In this document: piece by piece, positions 1 through 13,109 of the stretch
Layout of the letters: each line of letters begins with the position of its first letter
Numbering within the stretch: position 1 is the first letter of the stretch
Source: Circinella umbellata
Taxonomy: Eukaryota > Mucoromycota > Mucoromycetes > Mucorales > Lichtheimiaceae
DNA: 64,000 nt
Direction: 5' to 3'
Assembly: GCA_025093555.1 (NCBI GenBank)
Contig: JAIWNF010000002.1
Coordinates: forward strand, 620,001-684,000
Notes under the pieces: generated by a model
What the model saw: the letters and a program-made list of their open reading frames with translations, nothing else
Told to the model about the DNA's origin: nothing
The model's database searches: none
Position numbers and translations under genes: made by a program

Positions 1-3000
1 GCAATTAATTGGTTAGTACTATTACTATATATTTCATAGCATTAAAAAGAACTGACATAGAAAAGACTAACCTTATATATATTTTCAAAGGTGTCGAGAA
101 TTATTAAATGTATTTTCAAATGTATCCGAGCCTTCAATTCATCAAAAGGCTGTACAACGACTCAAGAATATTTTAAAGCTTGAATTGTGTTTGGATAAAC
201 TTATTAAACAAGCTTCAGGTTATACACCCATGGAATTTTATCCAACATTTCCCACATCAGGTATCAAAGTATCTAGTTCTCGACCATTGAACATCAACTC
301 AGTAAGTCTGATCTACATATTCTAGCTATATACAAAATATGTGTTAGAAGAGTATTTTAATTTTTTTTCTTGGCAGTCTGCATTGAGTAGTATGCGAGAA
401 TTTCAATCAGGCGATGATACATCAGATAACGAGACAAAACCTACTAAAAAAGACAAAGGACAACCTAGCATTTCATTTGATTCAGTGGATGCCTTAAGAT
501 CGCATATGCGTGGATTAAATGTTAGTATATATTAGATTTAAAAATGTATATCATACTAAATTGACCCGCTTTTGTTTGTTTTTGTATAGATCAATGTTTT
601 GAGTATTTTAAGTATGAGTGATGGGCTCCAAGAAGAAGATAAGTTAACAGTAAGTCATATTATATTATATTATTGGCTAGAAAACATATTGGTGATGATG
701 ATATATTAATGATGGATAATATTTGTATTTCATGATTAGTATCCAGAACTTAACTATATTCTTGAAGATTTGAATGAAAAATTGGATAATAAAGTTGTTC
801 CTGTACCTGCTAATCCATTTGCCTTCGCCAAAAAGAAACCTGTTGATTCAAAACAAAGTAACTTACATAAGGCTACAATGTTCTCTCGAATAAATGCTTC
901 TGATCTGATGAGACAGGTATCAAATACAATCAGTCTATTATACTACTTCTTTTTTTTTCACCAACCATTTATAGATAAAAAAATTATATTAACTTGACTT
1001 TTTATATGTAGGTCATTAAAAATTTACCCAATATTCTTCAAAGACTCGAATTACTTTATGAGGATATACAATTACATGTAAGCTTGGGAATTATATATAC
1101 ATTAATATACGATAATGTGTTTATCTTTTATTTATTTTTTATCTTCATTTTTATAGGATACACAAGCCGGTCGCATTGGAAAGGTGATTATTTTTTTTTT
1201 TTTAAAAAAAAAGCTATTATCTCTCATTTTCTTTTTCTAATTCAATCTTTTTTGACAGGACTCTAAAACTATCGTTCAATGTACTACGCTTATTATGGAT
1301 ATTATCTTTAAACTTGTCTCTTGGCCAGAAATCAAAAATCCAGAATATCGCGATATTCTTGAAGTAAGTACATTATACTAATCTTCATCTTTCTTTTTTT
1401 TTTCTACTCTACATCATCAAAATTAAATAGTTGATAATAATACTATATCTTTTACGTGTGTATGTGTGTATGTGAATAGAATCTTATCAAAACATTAGCA
1501 GATAGAATAACTGCCGAACAAACTCAACATGATGCTTTTGATTTTAATATTCGTGAAGCTTTCAAATATTTGTCAAATTTCAGTAACAATATACCTGATG
1601 CTACTACAGCTATAACTCATTATAAGACCTTAAAGCGTATAATGGTTTTATCAGACAACGAAATGGAACTTAAAGTGAATGCGCATCAAGTGGTGACCCG
1701 TGTCTTGGCAACAGATTGGTTTGACTGGAGAGATATCAAGGTAACAAACAAAAGGACAACTCTATAATGACAATGCTGTTGGATTATACATGCCAAAAAA
1801 CTAATTATTATTTTTCGATGGGAACTTCTAATAGAAACAAATTACATTTTTGGTTGAACAAGCCATTGAACTGGATAAAGACCCGTTACAAACATTACAT
1901 ACATATGCAAATCAAGTTCTTCCAGAGTTTATTGAAGATGGAACTCGATTAGATGATCATCCTCTTTTACGTAATGACACGCTTATAAACTACTATGAGG
2001 TAAAATAATTATTTTTTTAACTAATTATTATAGACTTAAATTAATGTTAATAACTGATACTAAATAAATATATATTAGGCAATGATTAATCAAGCCGTTG
2101 GTGCATTACACTTACTTAAAAAAACCGATGATCAAAACGAAGAAAATGAAGATGTTCTTGAAAAAACTGAAAAACTAGTCAAGATCTTTAGACAAATTAC
2201 ATTTTATATTAGGAATCAAGAGAAAAAAGAGTTATTTAGTATTCTTCTCAAGACCGGTCGAACATTTATTGAACAGTTTACTATTCATTCAATCCCTTAT
2301 TTTACAGAAATTTTTAAATATCATAATCAAAAAGTGGCTGCTATTCTTCGTGATTTTCAAAAATGTACTCGAATCTTCCAGGTAAAATGTTATTTTATTA
2401 ACAGTGTTCTATGTATATGGGGTATAGATATGAATATATGGAAAAGACATGATTAACAATTGATAATAATAATAATAATAGGCTATTTGTTCCCATGTTA
2501 AAGTGTTAAAAGATGTCAAGTTATCCGCTTATGTACCAAAATTAAAGCAAGCGTTAGAAACTGTTCTTTTTCAAGCCAAAATGTTGATGTCAGAGAACAA
2601 TGCTCCAAGTGCTTTTACTATCGGTAACATATTTGTACTATTTTTTAAATTAAAGTCATAATACACCAATACTAAATTGATAAATGTTTTATGTTTTATG
2701 TTTTTTTTTCTTATTACTATTACTTTTAGGCGCCTTAAAACACCGAGATATCCGTGGTGCTGAAGTATCATCTCAGGTATATATTTAATATAATTACTTT
2801 TGAGTATCAAAAAGAATGATTATATTATCATTATTTGATCAAGATCACTTATGTTATTACTATTATTATTACATATTTTAGATTCCTCGTGAAATTTCTT
2901 CAGAATCCGAAATAGAAGAAGATGATGACGATAATGACAACGAAGGACATATTGCTGTTCGATCTCCAATAACAAAACAGAAAAAATGTCAACCAAAGCC

Positions 3001-3601
3001 AAAGATCAAGACACGTATTACAAAACAAAGAAACAGAAAGAATTTGGAAGAAAATCGAGATATTCGAACTACAAGTCAAGTTCCAACTTCCGATGATGAT
3101 GATAATGAAGAAGAAGAATATGAATTATTAGAGGGTGATGATGATCAAGATAATAATAGTAATAATAATAATGAAGGTGAAGGGCCTGGTATGATGGATG
3201 TGGATCTCAATTCTACTTCAGAAGAAGAAGAAGATGAACCATTATCAAATCGACAAGCACAACGAAATCGAAAACGAAATTTATTATCGGATGTTTCTGA
3301 AGAAGAAGAAGAAGAAGATGATGAACAAATAGTAAAAAAAGAAAAGAATATTCAAGAAGATCAAGACGATGAAGAAGTCGAAGAAGTAATTTTAATGACA
3401 CAATCACAATCACAATCACCTCCACCAGAAGTACAGCCACATCGCAAAAACTCAAAAACACCTTCGTCGCCTTCTACTTCTCGTAATATTACTACTATTA
3501 CTGAAGGACATAAAGCAAAAAAGCCTCGATTAGGCATGACAGGAAACAGAAAAAAAACGGTGTCAAATAAAATTTTTAATTTGACAGGAGATAGACGTTA
3601 A
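1..3601 (+). CDS. FANCD2: FANCD2-like Fanconi anaemia DNA-repair protein, 3' part
   Basis: This is the C-terminal portion of a FANCD2 homologue, the protein that is monoubiquitinated with FANCI and clamps DNA during interstrand crosslink repair in the nucleus. The gene enters from the left edge, so the N-terminus and ubiquitinated lysine are not visible. Exons seen include 1-11 (end only), 91-300, 377-520, 590-649, 740-916, 1012-1077 and a 27-nt exon at 1157-1183, continuing to the TAA at 3599-3601; introns are short GT-AG. Family matches are the helical-repeat stretches YPELNYILEDLNEKL and FQKCTRIFQAICSH, and IGALKHRDIRGAEV (about 2635-2775), which parallels the LGNLKNRDLQGEE region of animal FANCD2. 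After this comes a long Asp/Glu-rich tail (about 2890-3400) closed by a basic peptide ending IFNLTGDRR. The acidic tail is much expanded; acidic C-termini are known in the family. Identification is firm; exact small-exon borders are inferred. Confidence 0.9.
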
Positions 3602-3732
3602 ATGTTTAAAATAATGCATACTACGATCAAACGATCGATGTAGCTGAACATGAAAAATAAAAATAAAGCTTCGTTTTCAAGAAAAAAAACTCACCTTCCT
3701 TATTTTTTTTTAAGAAATTAATATAATAAAAT

Positions 3733-5060
3733 ATGCAAAATTCAGTAGCATCGGATGAACAACTTGAATTAACACCTTCTCGAAAAGATGGAATTTCAGA
3801 AGAGCTTGAAGAAACATTACGAAATTTTGGTTGCGAATTGATACAAAGCGCTGGTATCTTGTTAAAACTGTAAAGTGTTGATTTTATTCTTTTATGGAAA
3901 ACGCGTTGCGTCAAATATGAAAGAACCTATATATGCAGCGGCGGCATGGGTGTGGAGTTGTTGCTATCTACCGATTTATTTATTTTTTCTTTCCATGGAA
4001 TATATACATGTATAGACCTCAAGTTGCGATGGCGACTGCACAAGTTTTGTTTCAACGATTCTTTTATATGGCAAGTTTGAAAGAATTTGGGATTGTGGTA
4101 AGTTCAAGTTATATTTTTCTTTTTTCAATTATATAGATCGATCTTATCAATCTGTGTGGTTGGTGTGATTATAATGTGATCTCTTAAAAAAAACAAAAGG
4201 ATTGAAAAAGCTGATATGACAAGTCAGGAAATTGGGATGGGTGCATTATTTCTTGCTTCCAAGGTTGAAGAATCATTTACCCGGCTTTCTTATATGGTCT
4301 CTGTATATGATAATTTATTAAGACGAACTCGTAAACAACCTACCTATCCTCCGCTCGATGCATTTTCGCAGGTTAGTTGGTTTTACTTTTGAGAGGGGGA
4401 GGGTGATGCGTCAAAAGTTGATATGATGAGGTCTGGGAGGGGAAAAGCATAAAATATAAAAAAAGGAGGTGTTTGGTTGGAACACAGAATGTTTATTTAG
4501 AATGTATTTGATTATGGAAGATGGATATATTTCAACATGAAGCTAAAAATATTGTTATTTATTAGAGAGCTTACGATTTAAAGAATATGATCATTACTGG
4601 AGAAATGCAAATATTAAAAAAATTAGGATTTAATGTTCATGTTCAGCTACCTTACGGATTAATGATTAATTATTTACGTATCTTGGATCTTGAAGAAGAT
4701 GAAAAAGTGGCAGGAAGAGCTTGGAACTATTTGAATGACGGGTAAAACTTTTTGTTTTTTTTATCATTCGTCTACTCTTCTTAATTTTAATATTTCCTTA
4801 TCATTTTATATAATAGTCTACGCTCAAATGTATATGCTACTTATGATCCAGCCACCATTGCATGTGCTGCTATCTGGCTCGCATGTCGTGATCAAGCTAT
4901 TAAACTACCACCAGATTGGTTTTCACTTTTTGATACTGATTTTGAAAATGTTATTAATGCAGCAGGACAAATACGACGAGTTTATTATATAAAATTAGAT
5001 CGTGAACATCTTCCTCTTTATACTGACGAAATGAATCAATGGCTGGCCAAATACACTTAA
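3733..5060 (+). CDS. Cyclin L-type cyclin
   Basis: A transcription/splicing-associated cyclin of the L family, expected to activate a CDK11-type kinase in the nucleus. Exons are 3733-3869, 4016-4097, 4228-4371, 4566-4741 and 4817-5060. The N-terminus carries the family signature GCELIQSAGILLKLPQVAMA, and cyclin-box features follow: FQRFFYM, MGALFLASKVEESF, LKKLGFNVHVQLPYG, and AWNYLNDGLRSNVYATYDP with TIACAAIWLACR in the second fold. The product is about 260 aa and stops soon after the second cyclin fold, so it lacks the RS-rich tail of animal cyclin L. The third exon's acceptor is uncertain: the CAG at 4225-4227 gives an open frame, whereas the AG at 4198-4199 would run into a stop. The gene starts about 130 bp after FANCD2 ends, on the same strand. 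Confidence 0.88.
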
Positions 5061-5368
5061 ATCTTTTTTATTTCTTCTTCATGCTCTCCTTTTTCACTCA
5101 CCCACTTACTCATCCTTTTGCTTTATTGACCCAAAAAAAAAGAATCAACATATATATCTATATATAAGAAGGTTAAAGATAATGATGGTGGTATTATTAA
5201 ATTATGTGTTAATCAAACACATTTTTTTTGTATATATTATTTTTTATAAATTTTTTATATTTTGATACTACTTTGTCAACAAGTTTTTTTTTTAATTATT
5301 CTTGTATAAATATATAAATTATTACAACATACTACTACTATTACTATTATTACTACGTATTTAAAAAT

Positions 5369-5587
5369 TTACTGTAAATAATTTGAATCATTAAGTAATG
5401 ATCCTATTTTATTATTATCAAGTTGTGCTTGATAAGTCCTTACAAGAGATCTTGAAGGACGTGGTGCTGGTCCTGATGGTAACGGTAATTGTTCGTGCTG
5501 TTGATGCCGATGCCGATGTTGATATTGAATATTAGGAGATGATAAGGTAAAGGTAGAAGGAGTAGTAGTTGATATAGTAGTACCACC

Positions 5588-5618
<31 letters not shown>

Positions 5619-6613
5619 CTGTTACCGTTATTGGTTGTTGTCATAGCGAAAGATGCTGCAGGAGGTGGAGGAGGGGGCAAAGGCTCTTTTTGATTTGTTA
5701 TAGATTCTTGTATTAAATAAGTTGAATCCATACTGAAACTTGGGCTATAAGCTAGCTGTGGAGTATACTGTGTAGATTTCGTGATAGTAGGTGAAGGTGG
5801 TTTCAATATAAATTCGCTCTTTTTCTCATCGTAGGGAGGTGGGAGACTAGATGGACATTGAGATGTAACTGAAAAATCTGAGGTACTGTACCAACTATGT
5901 CGTACACCCCAACCCCGCCTTTCTCCAGGGCGTCCTGTATTAGAAGCATTTCTTCTTCCTTTCCTTCGTCGATGACTAGCTAATACAATAATCGTAATGA
6001 GTAATACAGTTATACCACCAAGTACACCTAACATAGACCCCATCAAAGCATCCTTTGATTTAGTGTTTGTGTTGTATTCTTCATCAAATTGCTGGCCTAG
6101 AGTTGAATTAGTATGTTCTGCTCCAGCAACTGCTCCTGCAGGAATAGATGATGATGGTGATAACGAGTTATTATCAAAAGCAGCTATAGCTCCATTTTCA
6201 TGAGTTGGGGCTGGATATGGCATCCTTGTTGGCTTTGCTATAGATGATGATGGTAGTATTTTTGCTGTTTTAATAGTTGTTGAATTATTTTGTAGTTTTT
6301 TGTTATCAAGATGGTAATTCCTACTGGTGCTTTTACGACTCTTTTTTTTATCATTGTAAGTTTTTTTTGATTCCTGTTTCTTTTTCTTTGTTGTTGTCTT
6401 TTTTGGAGGATCATTGTGCTGATATTCTTTATCGTGAATCGTTGATTTCGTATTATTGATATCAATTGCGCCACCTATTGCCGTTGCCGTCGCCGTTTTT
6501 AACGTTTTTTCACTCGTTGATAACGGAATATTGGCAGACATGGCTGAGATACGATTGAGAAAAGAAGAAGAAACGAGCAGAATAAAAATAGAAAGGGCGT
6601 ACTTATCATTCAT
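5369..6613 (-). CDS. Single-pass membrane protein with signal peptide and disordered tail
   Basis: An intronless 414-aa protein that I cannot assign to a named family. It has an N-terminal signal peptide (about residues 1-25, hydrophobic SIFILLVSSSFL), then a Ser/Thr/Lys-rich extracellular stretch of about 165 residues suited to O-mannosylation. One transmembrane segment follows (LGVLGGITVLLITIIVLAS, about 193-213), with a strongly basic stop-transfer HRRRKGRR. The cytoplasmic part is low-complexity, with polyproline, polyasparagine and Thr/Ser runs. The architecture resembles fungal wall-stress sensors and Mid2/Axl2-like type I proteins, but no Mid2 or WSC domain is recognisable. The kelch membrane protein at 57-60 kb shares the plan of ectodomain, helix and long low-complexity tail. 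A role at the cell surface is inference from topology only. Confidence 0.7.
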
Positions 6614-8024
6614 AATTTATATAAACATATGTATATATACTGGGGTCGATTTCATCCAAGAAAAAGAGCAGATTGAGCTGAGAATCCAGGTGACTCCTGG
6701 AGGGGGTTTGTTGAGCATATACTTGTGCGAATACGTATTTACACTTTACTTTTAAAAAACACTCCTTAATTATCTTTTTTTTTGTCCCATAGATTTTTGC
6801 GAAACTTGTCGAATGCATACATATTTCTTGTTTCGGTTAGTTTTTCTTTTTCTTTGGGACTCTTCACGACGCACTTTTTTTTCTACCTGTAATACCTGAA
6901 GTAACGACAAAAAACGTCATCATGGGTTATCCCTTCTTTTACCCATCAATTACTACATTATATTGTTATATATCTACAGAAGAAATATAATGCCCGAGAT
7001 ATATAAGTTATTATGGTGCTAGCTACTAAACAATTAATATATATATATATATATATATACATTTGCTATCTTTCTGTCATTTTAATTTATTTTTCGCTTT
7101 CTACGTAATAAAGAAAAAGAAGCAAATTAGATGTAGTACACTCCTATTGTATAGGATAATGAGATACGACATGTATACGTATGAGCAGTTGCTTCTATCA
7201 AATAAGTATTTTTCTTACGACGATCTTCTTTACGATTATATAAAGATAAAATTATACATGAAAAAAAAGCTTAGTTGTCCGTCTGTGCAGTTAACGACAA
7301 TTTTGTGCGTAAATACTGTGTTATTATTTTTTTATATACTGAGCTTAATTAACGTTTTGCTATTTATTTTCTTCTCTGCTACATATGCATTAGTCAAGGT
7401 TTTATAAATATGCATAGCAACAATAAAACTTTTGGCTTCTTCCCCCCCCCATTTTTTTTTCTTTTTAGAGAAGATTTAGTTCCGCACAAGATCGTCATTA
7501 TTTATATTGATACGGTTTACAATACTTTTGTCAATAAGATTCACACATGATTTATTTGTTTTTCAATATATGCTGTGTGCATCATAATATTTCTCTTTTG
7601 TAGTACATAATATATTGACAATTGTTACCTTAATTCGTTTTATACGTACTATATACTGCTATCATGGGACGCTTTTATAGGTTGCTTTTGATATAGGTGT
7701 TTGTGAAAAATATAGCTCTTCCGAGCCATGCATGTGTCTTCCATTGTCGATACATGATAATAAAAACGAATAAAAAACAGTGTTATTTTTATAATTCAAT
7801 TATAATTGACATTAATAGGGAATTGCCATAGTGCGAGCTCTTAAACATACATAGATAATAGAACGTTCTATGATATATTTATATATTTATTTATTATTAG
7901 AAATACAAATGATAGTGCCACATATTAGAATATAGGTATTGTAGTATATGAATTAGGTCTCTAAAAGAATAGCTATTTACATGTTATATCGAACATATAA
8001 TATTGTATGATACAAGATTTTCAA
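6614..8024. other. Intergenic, no supported gene
   Basis: It holds the upstream region of the membrane protein ending at 6613 and the downstream region of the monooxygenase, plus an AT dinucleotide tract at 7037-7059. Open frames here are AT-rich with no recognisable motif. No RNA gene seen. Confidence 0.6.
7037..7059. repeat. AT dinucleotide microsatellite
   Basis: An uninterrupted alternating A/T run read directly from the sequence, in intergenic DNA. Confidence 0.95.
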
Positions 8025-10635
8025 TTAATGTTTTTGCTGTTGTAAATAACCGCCGAGTACTTCTAATGCAAAATCAATATCTTCTGTCGATCTTACAAGA
8101 CTACTATGAGCAACATATAAATCAGGTCGAACAATAACAATCGCTGCTGGTGTTTCAGGTTTATCCCACATGTGAGCAGTTAATCCAATACGTTTTGAAA
8201 CAGAATCTAATGTATCCCATCTATCTTCGAGCCAAAATACATCTTCAGCATTTTCTTTTTCTTTTTCTTCAACATAATCCGGAACACGACTATCACGTGC
8301 ATGCCACGTTGATTCAATAATAACTGGTTGAACAACTTGAAAAGAATATGTCTTTTTGACTTTAGTCCAGAAATCCTGCGTCCAACAACAATAAGTTCGT
8401 CTTGAAGGTCGGCTGCCCACAAAAATAACGGCATGTTGATCGCGACACCCTTGCAATATATCACGTAATGTTTTTCGTTCCAGTCGTAAAGCATGAGTCA
8501 AAATTCTTTTTCGTAATGGTCCAGTTTCATGCAAATAGCTACCAGGTTCGATCAATCCAGTATTCTTTTGTCGACGGTTGCTACTACTGTTAGGTAATAA
8601 AAGAGGGGAGTCTTTCGGAACCTCTACTCGTAACTAAATTGAATCAATAAAAGCTATATAAGTATCTTTGTTTGTGATAGAAAATAGATAATAATGCTTT
8701 TTTCCTTCTTTACCTGCATCATTTGGGAAACAATAAAGGTTCTGACACGTTCGATAGACATTACAGCGGACATTACATAATAAAGTATGGTGGCTAAATA
8801 TTTTCATTGATTAAAGTGAACAAATAAGTTTCTATTCATTTATTGAAATTTTACGCATTTTGTTATTTCATATTACTTACATAACAAATAACTATTCCTG
8901 AAACCGGCACTAGTCATATTACCAGTTGCCTTGAGAACTTGTTCTGCAATTGGCTCACGCTACGTATTGTTTTTTTTTATATATCAGAATTTTTTTTTTG
9001 TATCAAACAATACCTTTTTTACATAAAAAAAACAGTTACCTCGAGAGAATAAGAATCAAGAAGTTTTTCCGGATCGGATGATAATCCTTTAAGGACAAGT
9101 GATAGTTTCCATGCCAAATTATCCGCTATAAACAAAAAGAAAAGATTATTAGCCCAATCACTGAAATTCAATTAAAATAACAACAGCATTAGTCGAGTTT
9201 ATCCTTGGAAACAATATATACCATCTTGTAAACCGAGATTCATGCCTTGACCTCCAACTGGAGAATGACAATGAGCAGCGTCTATATATACATATCATTA
9301 TCCACATTAATATTTATCCATATTAAAATAGTTCTTGTCCCCCATGTCCCTGTAAATTTGTATTATCCTTATTCCTTTACCTCCAATCAAAAAGGCTCTG
9401 TTGCGTCGATAACCATTTGCCTTGCGTTCATTTACACGAAACAATGAAATCCACGCAGGATGTTTGGGTACAATTTGAAGGGGCGCAATACGTTCAGCCA
9501 CATTTTTTTGTACTTCACTAAGCGTAACAGTTTTATCTTGAAGCAAACCATGTGTAACCTTAGAATCTTGGTCTGCTAATTTGTATGGTTCAAGGTTACA
9601 TATTAATCGATGGTAAAATGGACCCTTGTCGACATTAGGCCCCAAAGGAATAATAGCCGCCGATCCTTATTATTTATGGGACAAAAATAAAAAATTGTGA
9701 GGATGAGTTTTTTTTTTCAAATATACATTCAGTCATTCCATATACCCTTGTTCATCTAAATTATATACCTTTAGGATGACTAAATGCACTAACACGGCCA
9801 TTATTAAACATATCAGCATCCTTTCCTTCCAATACAACATCAGCCATGGCAAATCGAGTAGAAACAGCATAACCATCATATGTCCATCCTTCTGTACACT
9901 TTCTTACAACCGAATGGGATCCATCAGCACCAATAATATATTTTGCTTGTATAGTTTCTGTTGATCCATCTGAGTTTTTGATAATAGCTTCGACGTGGTC
10001 GGGTGTTTGCTTATAACTCTCCAATGCCGTTTCTCTCTGAATCGTTAAAGATTTTTGTTGTAAAATTTCACCAAATGCTATCTCCGTTTTTGTTTGTGGT
10101 AAACAAGTCATATGTGGAAATAGCGTGTTTTCGTTGACTGCATCCAAGTATCCAACCTATAATTATATGTTTATCAAATGCTTAGGAAAATCGGAATTCA
10201 TATACGTAATAAGAGTTATGATAGTTTTGGTTTTCAAAAAAAACACAAAAATTCTTACCAAGTGGCCCTGACTAAACGCTTGCGAACCGTGCGTTATAAC
10301 CGCATTTTTTAAAAAATGATGTGCGATACCCCGATTATCTAATGTTTCCAGTGTTCGAGATGTCATAAGAATAGCTCGACTTTGACCTGTAGGACCAGAT
10401 GATTTATCTAATATAAGAACACTGTGACCTAGGCTCACCATCTAATTTTTTTTATTGTTTCCATTGAGATAAAACAAGTACAGGTGAGTTTTTTCTTTTT
10501 TTGAGAAATCATTGTTACGATACAGAAAATAATGCTAAAAAAATCGTAACTTTGAAGCGCTATTAAAAAATTATTTACCTGATACGCAAAAAATAGACCA
10601 ACGGGGCCTGCTCCAGAAATCAGAACGTCATACAT
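8025..10635 (-). CDS. FAD-dependent aromatic-ring monooxygenase (PHOX/PheA family)
   Basis: A class A flavoprotein monooxygenase of the phenol/pentachlorophenol hydroxylase type, expected to hydroxylate an aromatic or polyketide-like substrate with NAD(P)H and O2. I chose the ATG at 10633-10635 because it gives the family N-terminus MYDVLISGAGPVGLFFAYQ with the GxGxxG dinucleotide fold; an upstream in-frame ATG would add 14 unconserved residues. The DG motif is YIIGADGSHSVVRK (about 9900-9960), and the third FAD motif is split by an intron just before DAAHCHSPVGGQGMNLGLQD (about 9225-9285). The C-terminal 200 residues form the thioredoxin-like domain of this family, with AAIVIVRPDLYVAHSS near the end. 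There are at least six short introns. The substrate cannot be told from the sequence. A TCACGTGA E-box lies about 285 bp upstream. Confidence 0.88.
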
Positions 10636-13109
10636 ATTTATTGGTTTGTTTGTTTTAAAGAAGTATATTAACCACAAGAAAAAAAGAATATTAATTTTCA
10701 GCTTCTATTTATATAAAATTATTTTTGACGCCTTAATTACTATATATGCTCACTATTACCCGGTGAGAATTTGAGTCAAATGGCACTTTCCGATCAAGAG
10801 AATTTTAGGAAATCTGGGTTACCGAATATGGCATTTTACGGAATTCCTTTCTCCGCGTTAAAACTCTGCATATTTATATACAAGCCCGATATCATCTTGT
10901 AAAAAGAAGCTTATGAATCACGTGACTTTATCATGTTACTTTGAGAATCGCCAGTACATTTCCATTGTCCCACCTTCTTTATAATCATGATTAAGAATCT
11001 CGATCCTCCTACACTTTATTTCTTTATATAGTATAATGAGACTATTGCGCCCTTTATCAAAATATTCCGCTATGTATAGGGTCATGATGAGAAAACTTTC
11101 CATAGTATTACAATAGCTATGGCTCTTATCTCCTGGTCTTTTTATTATGCTTATGGATTAGAGGTTCATCCAGTTTCATTATAACTATCAAAACTTACTC
11201 TGATAAAAAAATGAAGTGCTTATAAATTTATCCATCCAACAATTATTATACGTATGATAACTAAAAGTTTACTTTATTTTTTGCTTACCACGAGCTTCTT
11301 ACAATATACATTGTATGAGCATATACGTACATTGCTTTTTTTTTTGAAAAAAAAAGCCGTTGCTATAATATTATAAATATGTAATAATGTATTTTAGTAA
11401 AACATTATAACTGATAACTTTCATGAAGTGATAAAATATACATTGACTGCTTATTTAAGAAATAAACTAAATAATGAAATATAAAACATATGTAGTATTG
11501 TATCCTGTATGACACTAGATGTTATAAATATATGCTCGTGCAAGTAGTCCGTCTCTTCAATTCAACATAGTCACTTTTAGAAAACATTTTAATTTCGAAA
11601 CAAGACATAGTAGATGGCTTTTTTTTTTCTATTACGTTATTCGGTTTTATAAGTTGAGAAAAAAAGATAGTACTTACTTCATTTAGGTCTATTTATTCTC
11701 TTGTACAGTTTAGCTGAGATCACAAGTAAGCATGGTGTTAATAATCTCAACTATAAAGCTTCATTAAATACGTTCATCAAATTCTTTACCCAATGGTTCC
11801 CACAAGTGATTTATCAAGCTGCTAATACAATTTAATCTGGTGGCTATCTTTCTGGAAATATTCACGTAATAAACACTACACTTAATTTTAAAATTATTTA
11901 CGCGTTAATGTTTTCGAGTTATATGCTCATCTTATTTTTATTTCAAGCAATTTGTCTTTCTCCACCAACTTATATTCCCTATCTGATGTATTATTGTACA
12001 CACACGTACATGCTTTATTAAAAGACCTTAAAAAACACTCATCAAACAGTATGGATAGAGGTGCCTCGAAAGTCAAACGTTATTGGACACCAATACAAGG
12101 TTTCTGATCAGCCGATAAATAATTTCTATTTAAAAGACCTAAGAAACTGTGAGGGGATGTGACGCAAGAAGAAGTTAAGATTCTAGGTGGATGCACACTT
12201 TCAAGGCATTAATAAAGTATAACATGTATATTCTTCTCTCGCCGTCATTAAGTCTCTTTTACTAGAACAATGTGCTAATACAGAGCAAAATCAGGAGGAT
12301 GCTCTTCTGAATACCCAAAAAATGAAAGTCAAGCAAAAATTTGTGTATAAAATACGTAAATATATAACTTATACGTATAGCTTATATTCTGGTGATTCAA
12401 AAACAATCCATAGTGTAGACTTTATTTATGATGATGATAAACCAAAATAGTTTATTATTGACAAAAACAATATATGATAGTTGTTACCTCATTGTAGTTA
12501 CAATTTGTAATACTTACTGGTTTGATTGTTCTTTGCACTGTTATACGACCCCGTAACTGTTTTACATTCACATGAGTTTATTGTTAGAGAATAATCTTAC
12601 TAGCAAGTTACAAAGTTTATATCCTACCAAAACTTCCTGATATTAAATAAATTAAGTTGACTATTACATGTTTATCTACTCGGTCCTCTTAATATGGATA
12701 CGTGTGTCAGTCATGTTAATGGTAATAAATCCGGTTATTTTATCATGAACCATGACCACAGAAATATCTATATTTTATTGTTTTTGTGAAAAAGCGCAGG
12801 TCACACAAAGCAATAAAACAATCACTTATATATGACTACAGAGTTTTTTAATATGTATTTATGAAGTTTAGTATCGTAAGAGAAAGACTCTGAAAAAAGA
12901 CTTCTTTTTTATATCCACTATATTATAATAAGTTTTGCTTTTTCTAAAAAGCAAATGAGTACTTCTCTTTATGGAATGTGCGCTGCAAATGTATCTAACG
13001 TATGGGTACGTTTAGTAAGGGCATTGGTTTAGAAAGGGAATATAGAGAAAAAAGAACAATTGAGAGCATGATACATAATTTTTTTCTATACTCATGAATT
13101 ATATTTTTT
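10636..13109. other. Long gene-poor stretch
   Basis: About 2.5 kb without a supportable gene. It includes the monooxygenase upstream region and a T-tract/A-tract inverted repeat near 11335-11356. Between about 11700 and 12350 the composition is less AT-biased and short codon-like runs are interrupted by stops in every frame, which could be a decayed gene; I could not assign it. The broken profilin copy follows at 13110. Confidence 0.5.
10918..10925. promoter_or_regulatory. CACGTG E-box (TCACGTGA)
   Basis: A perfect 8-bp palindrome with a CACGTG core, the recognition site of bHLH factors such as Cbf1/USF types. It lies about 285 bp upstream of the monooxygenase start and may belong to its promoter. 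Function is inferred from motif and position only. Confidence 0.35.

Noticed and set aside
3213..3461. 82-aa antisense frame of Leu/Val/Ile
   Set aside because: It is the mirror of the Asp/Glu-rich FANCD2 tail codons.
7063..7407. 114-aa plus-strand open frame
   Set aside because: It is composed of background-like AT-rich codons and starts right after an AT microsatellite, with no recognisable domain or signal.
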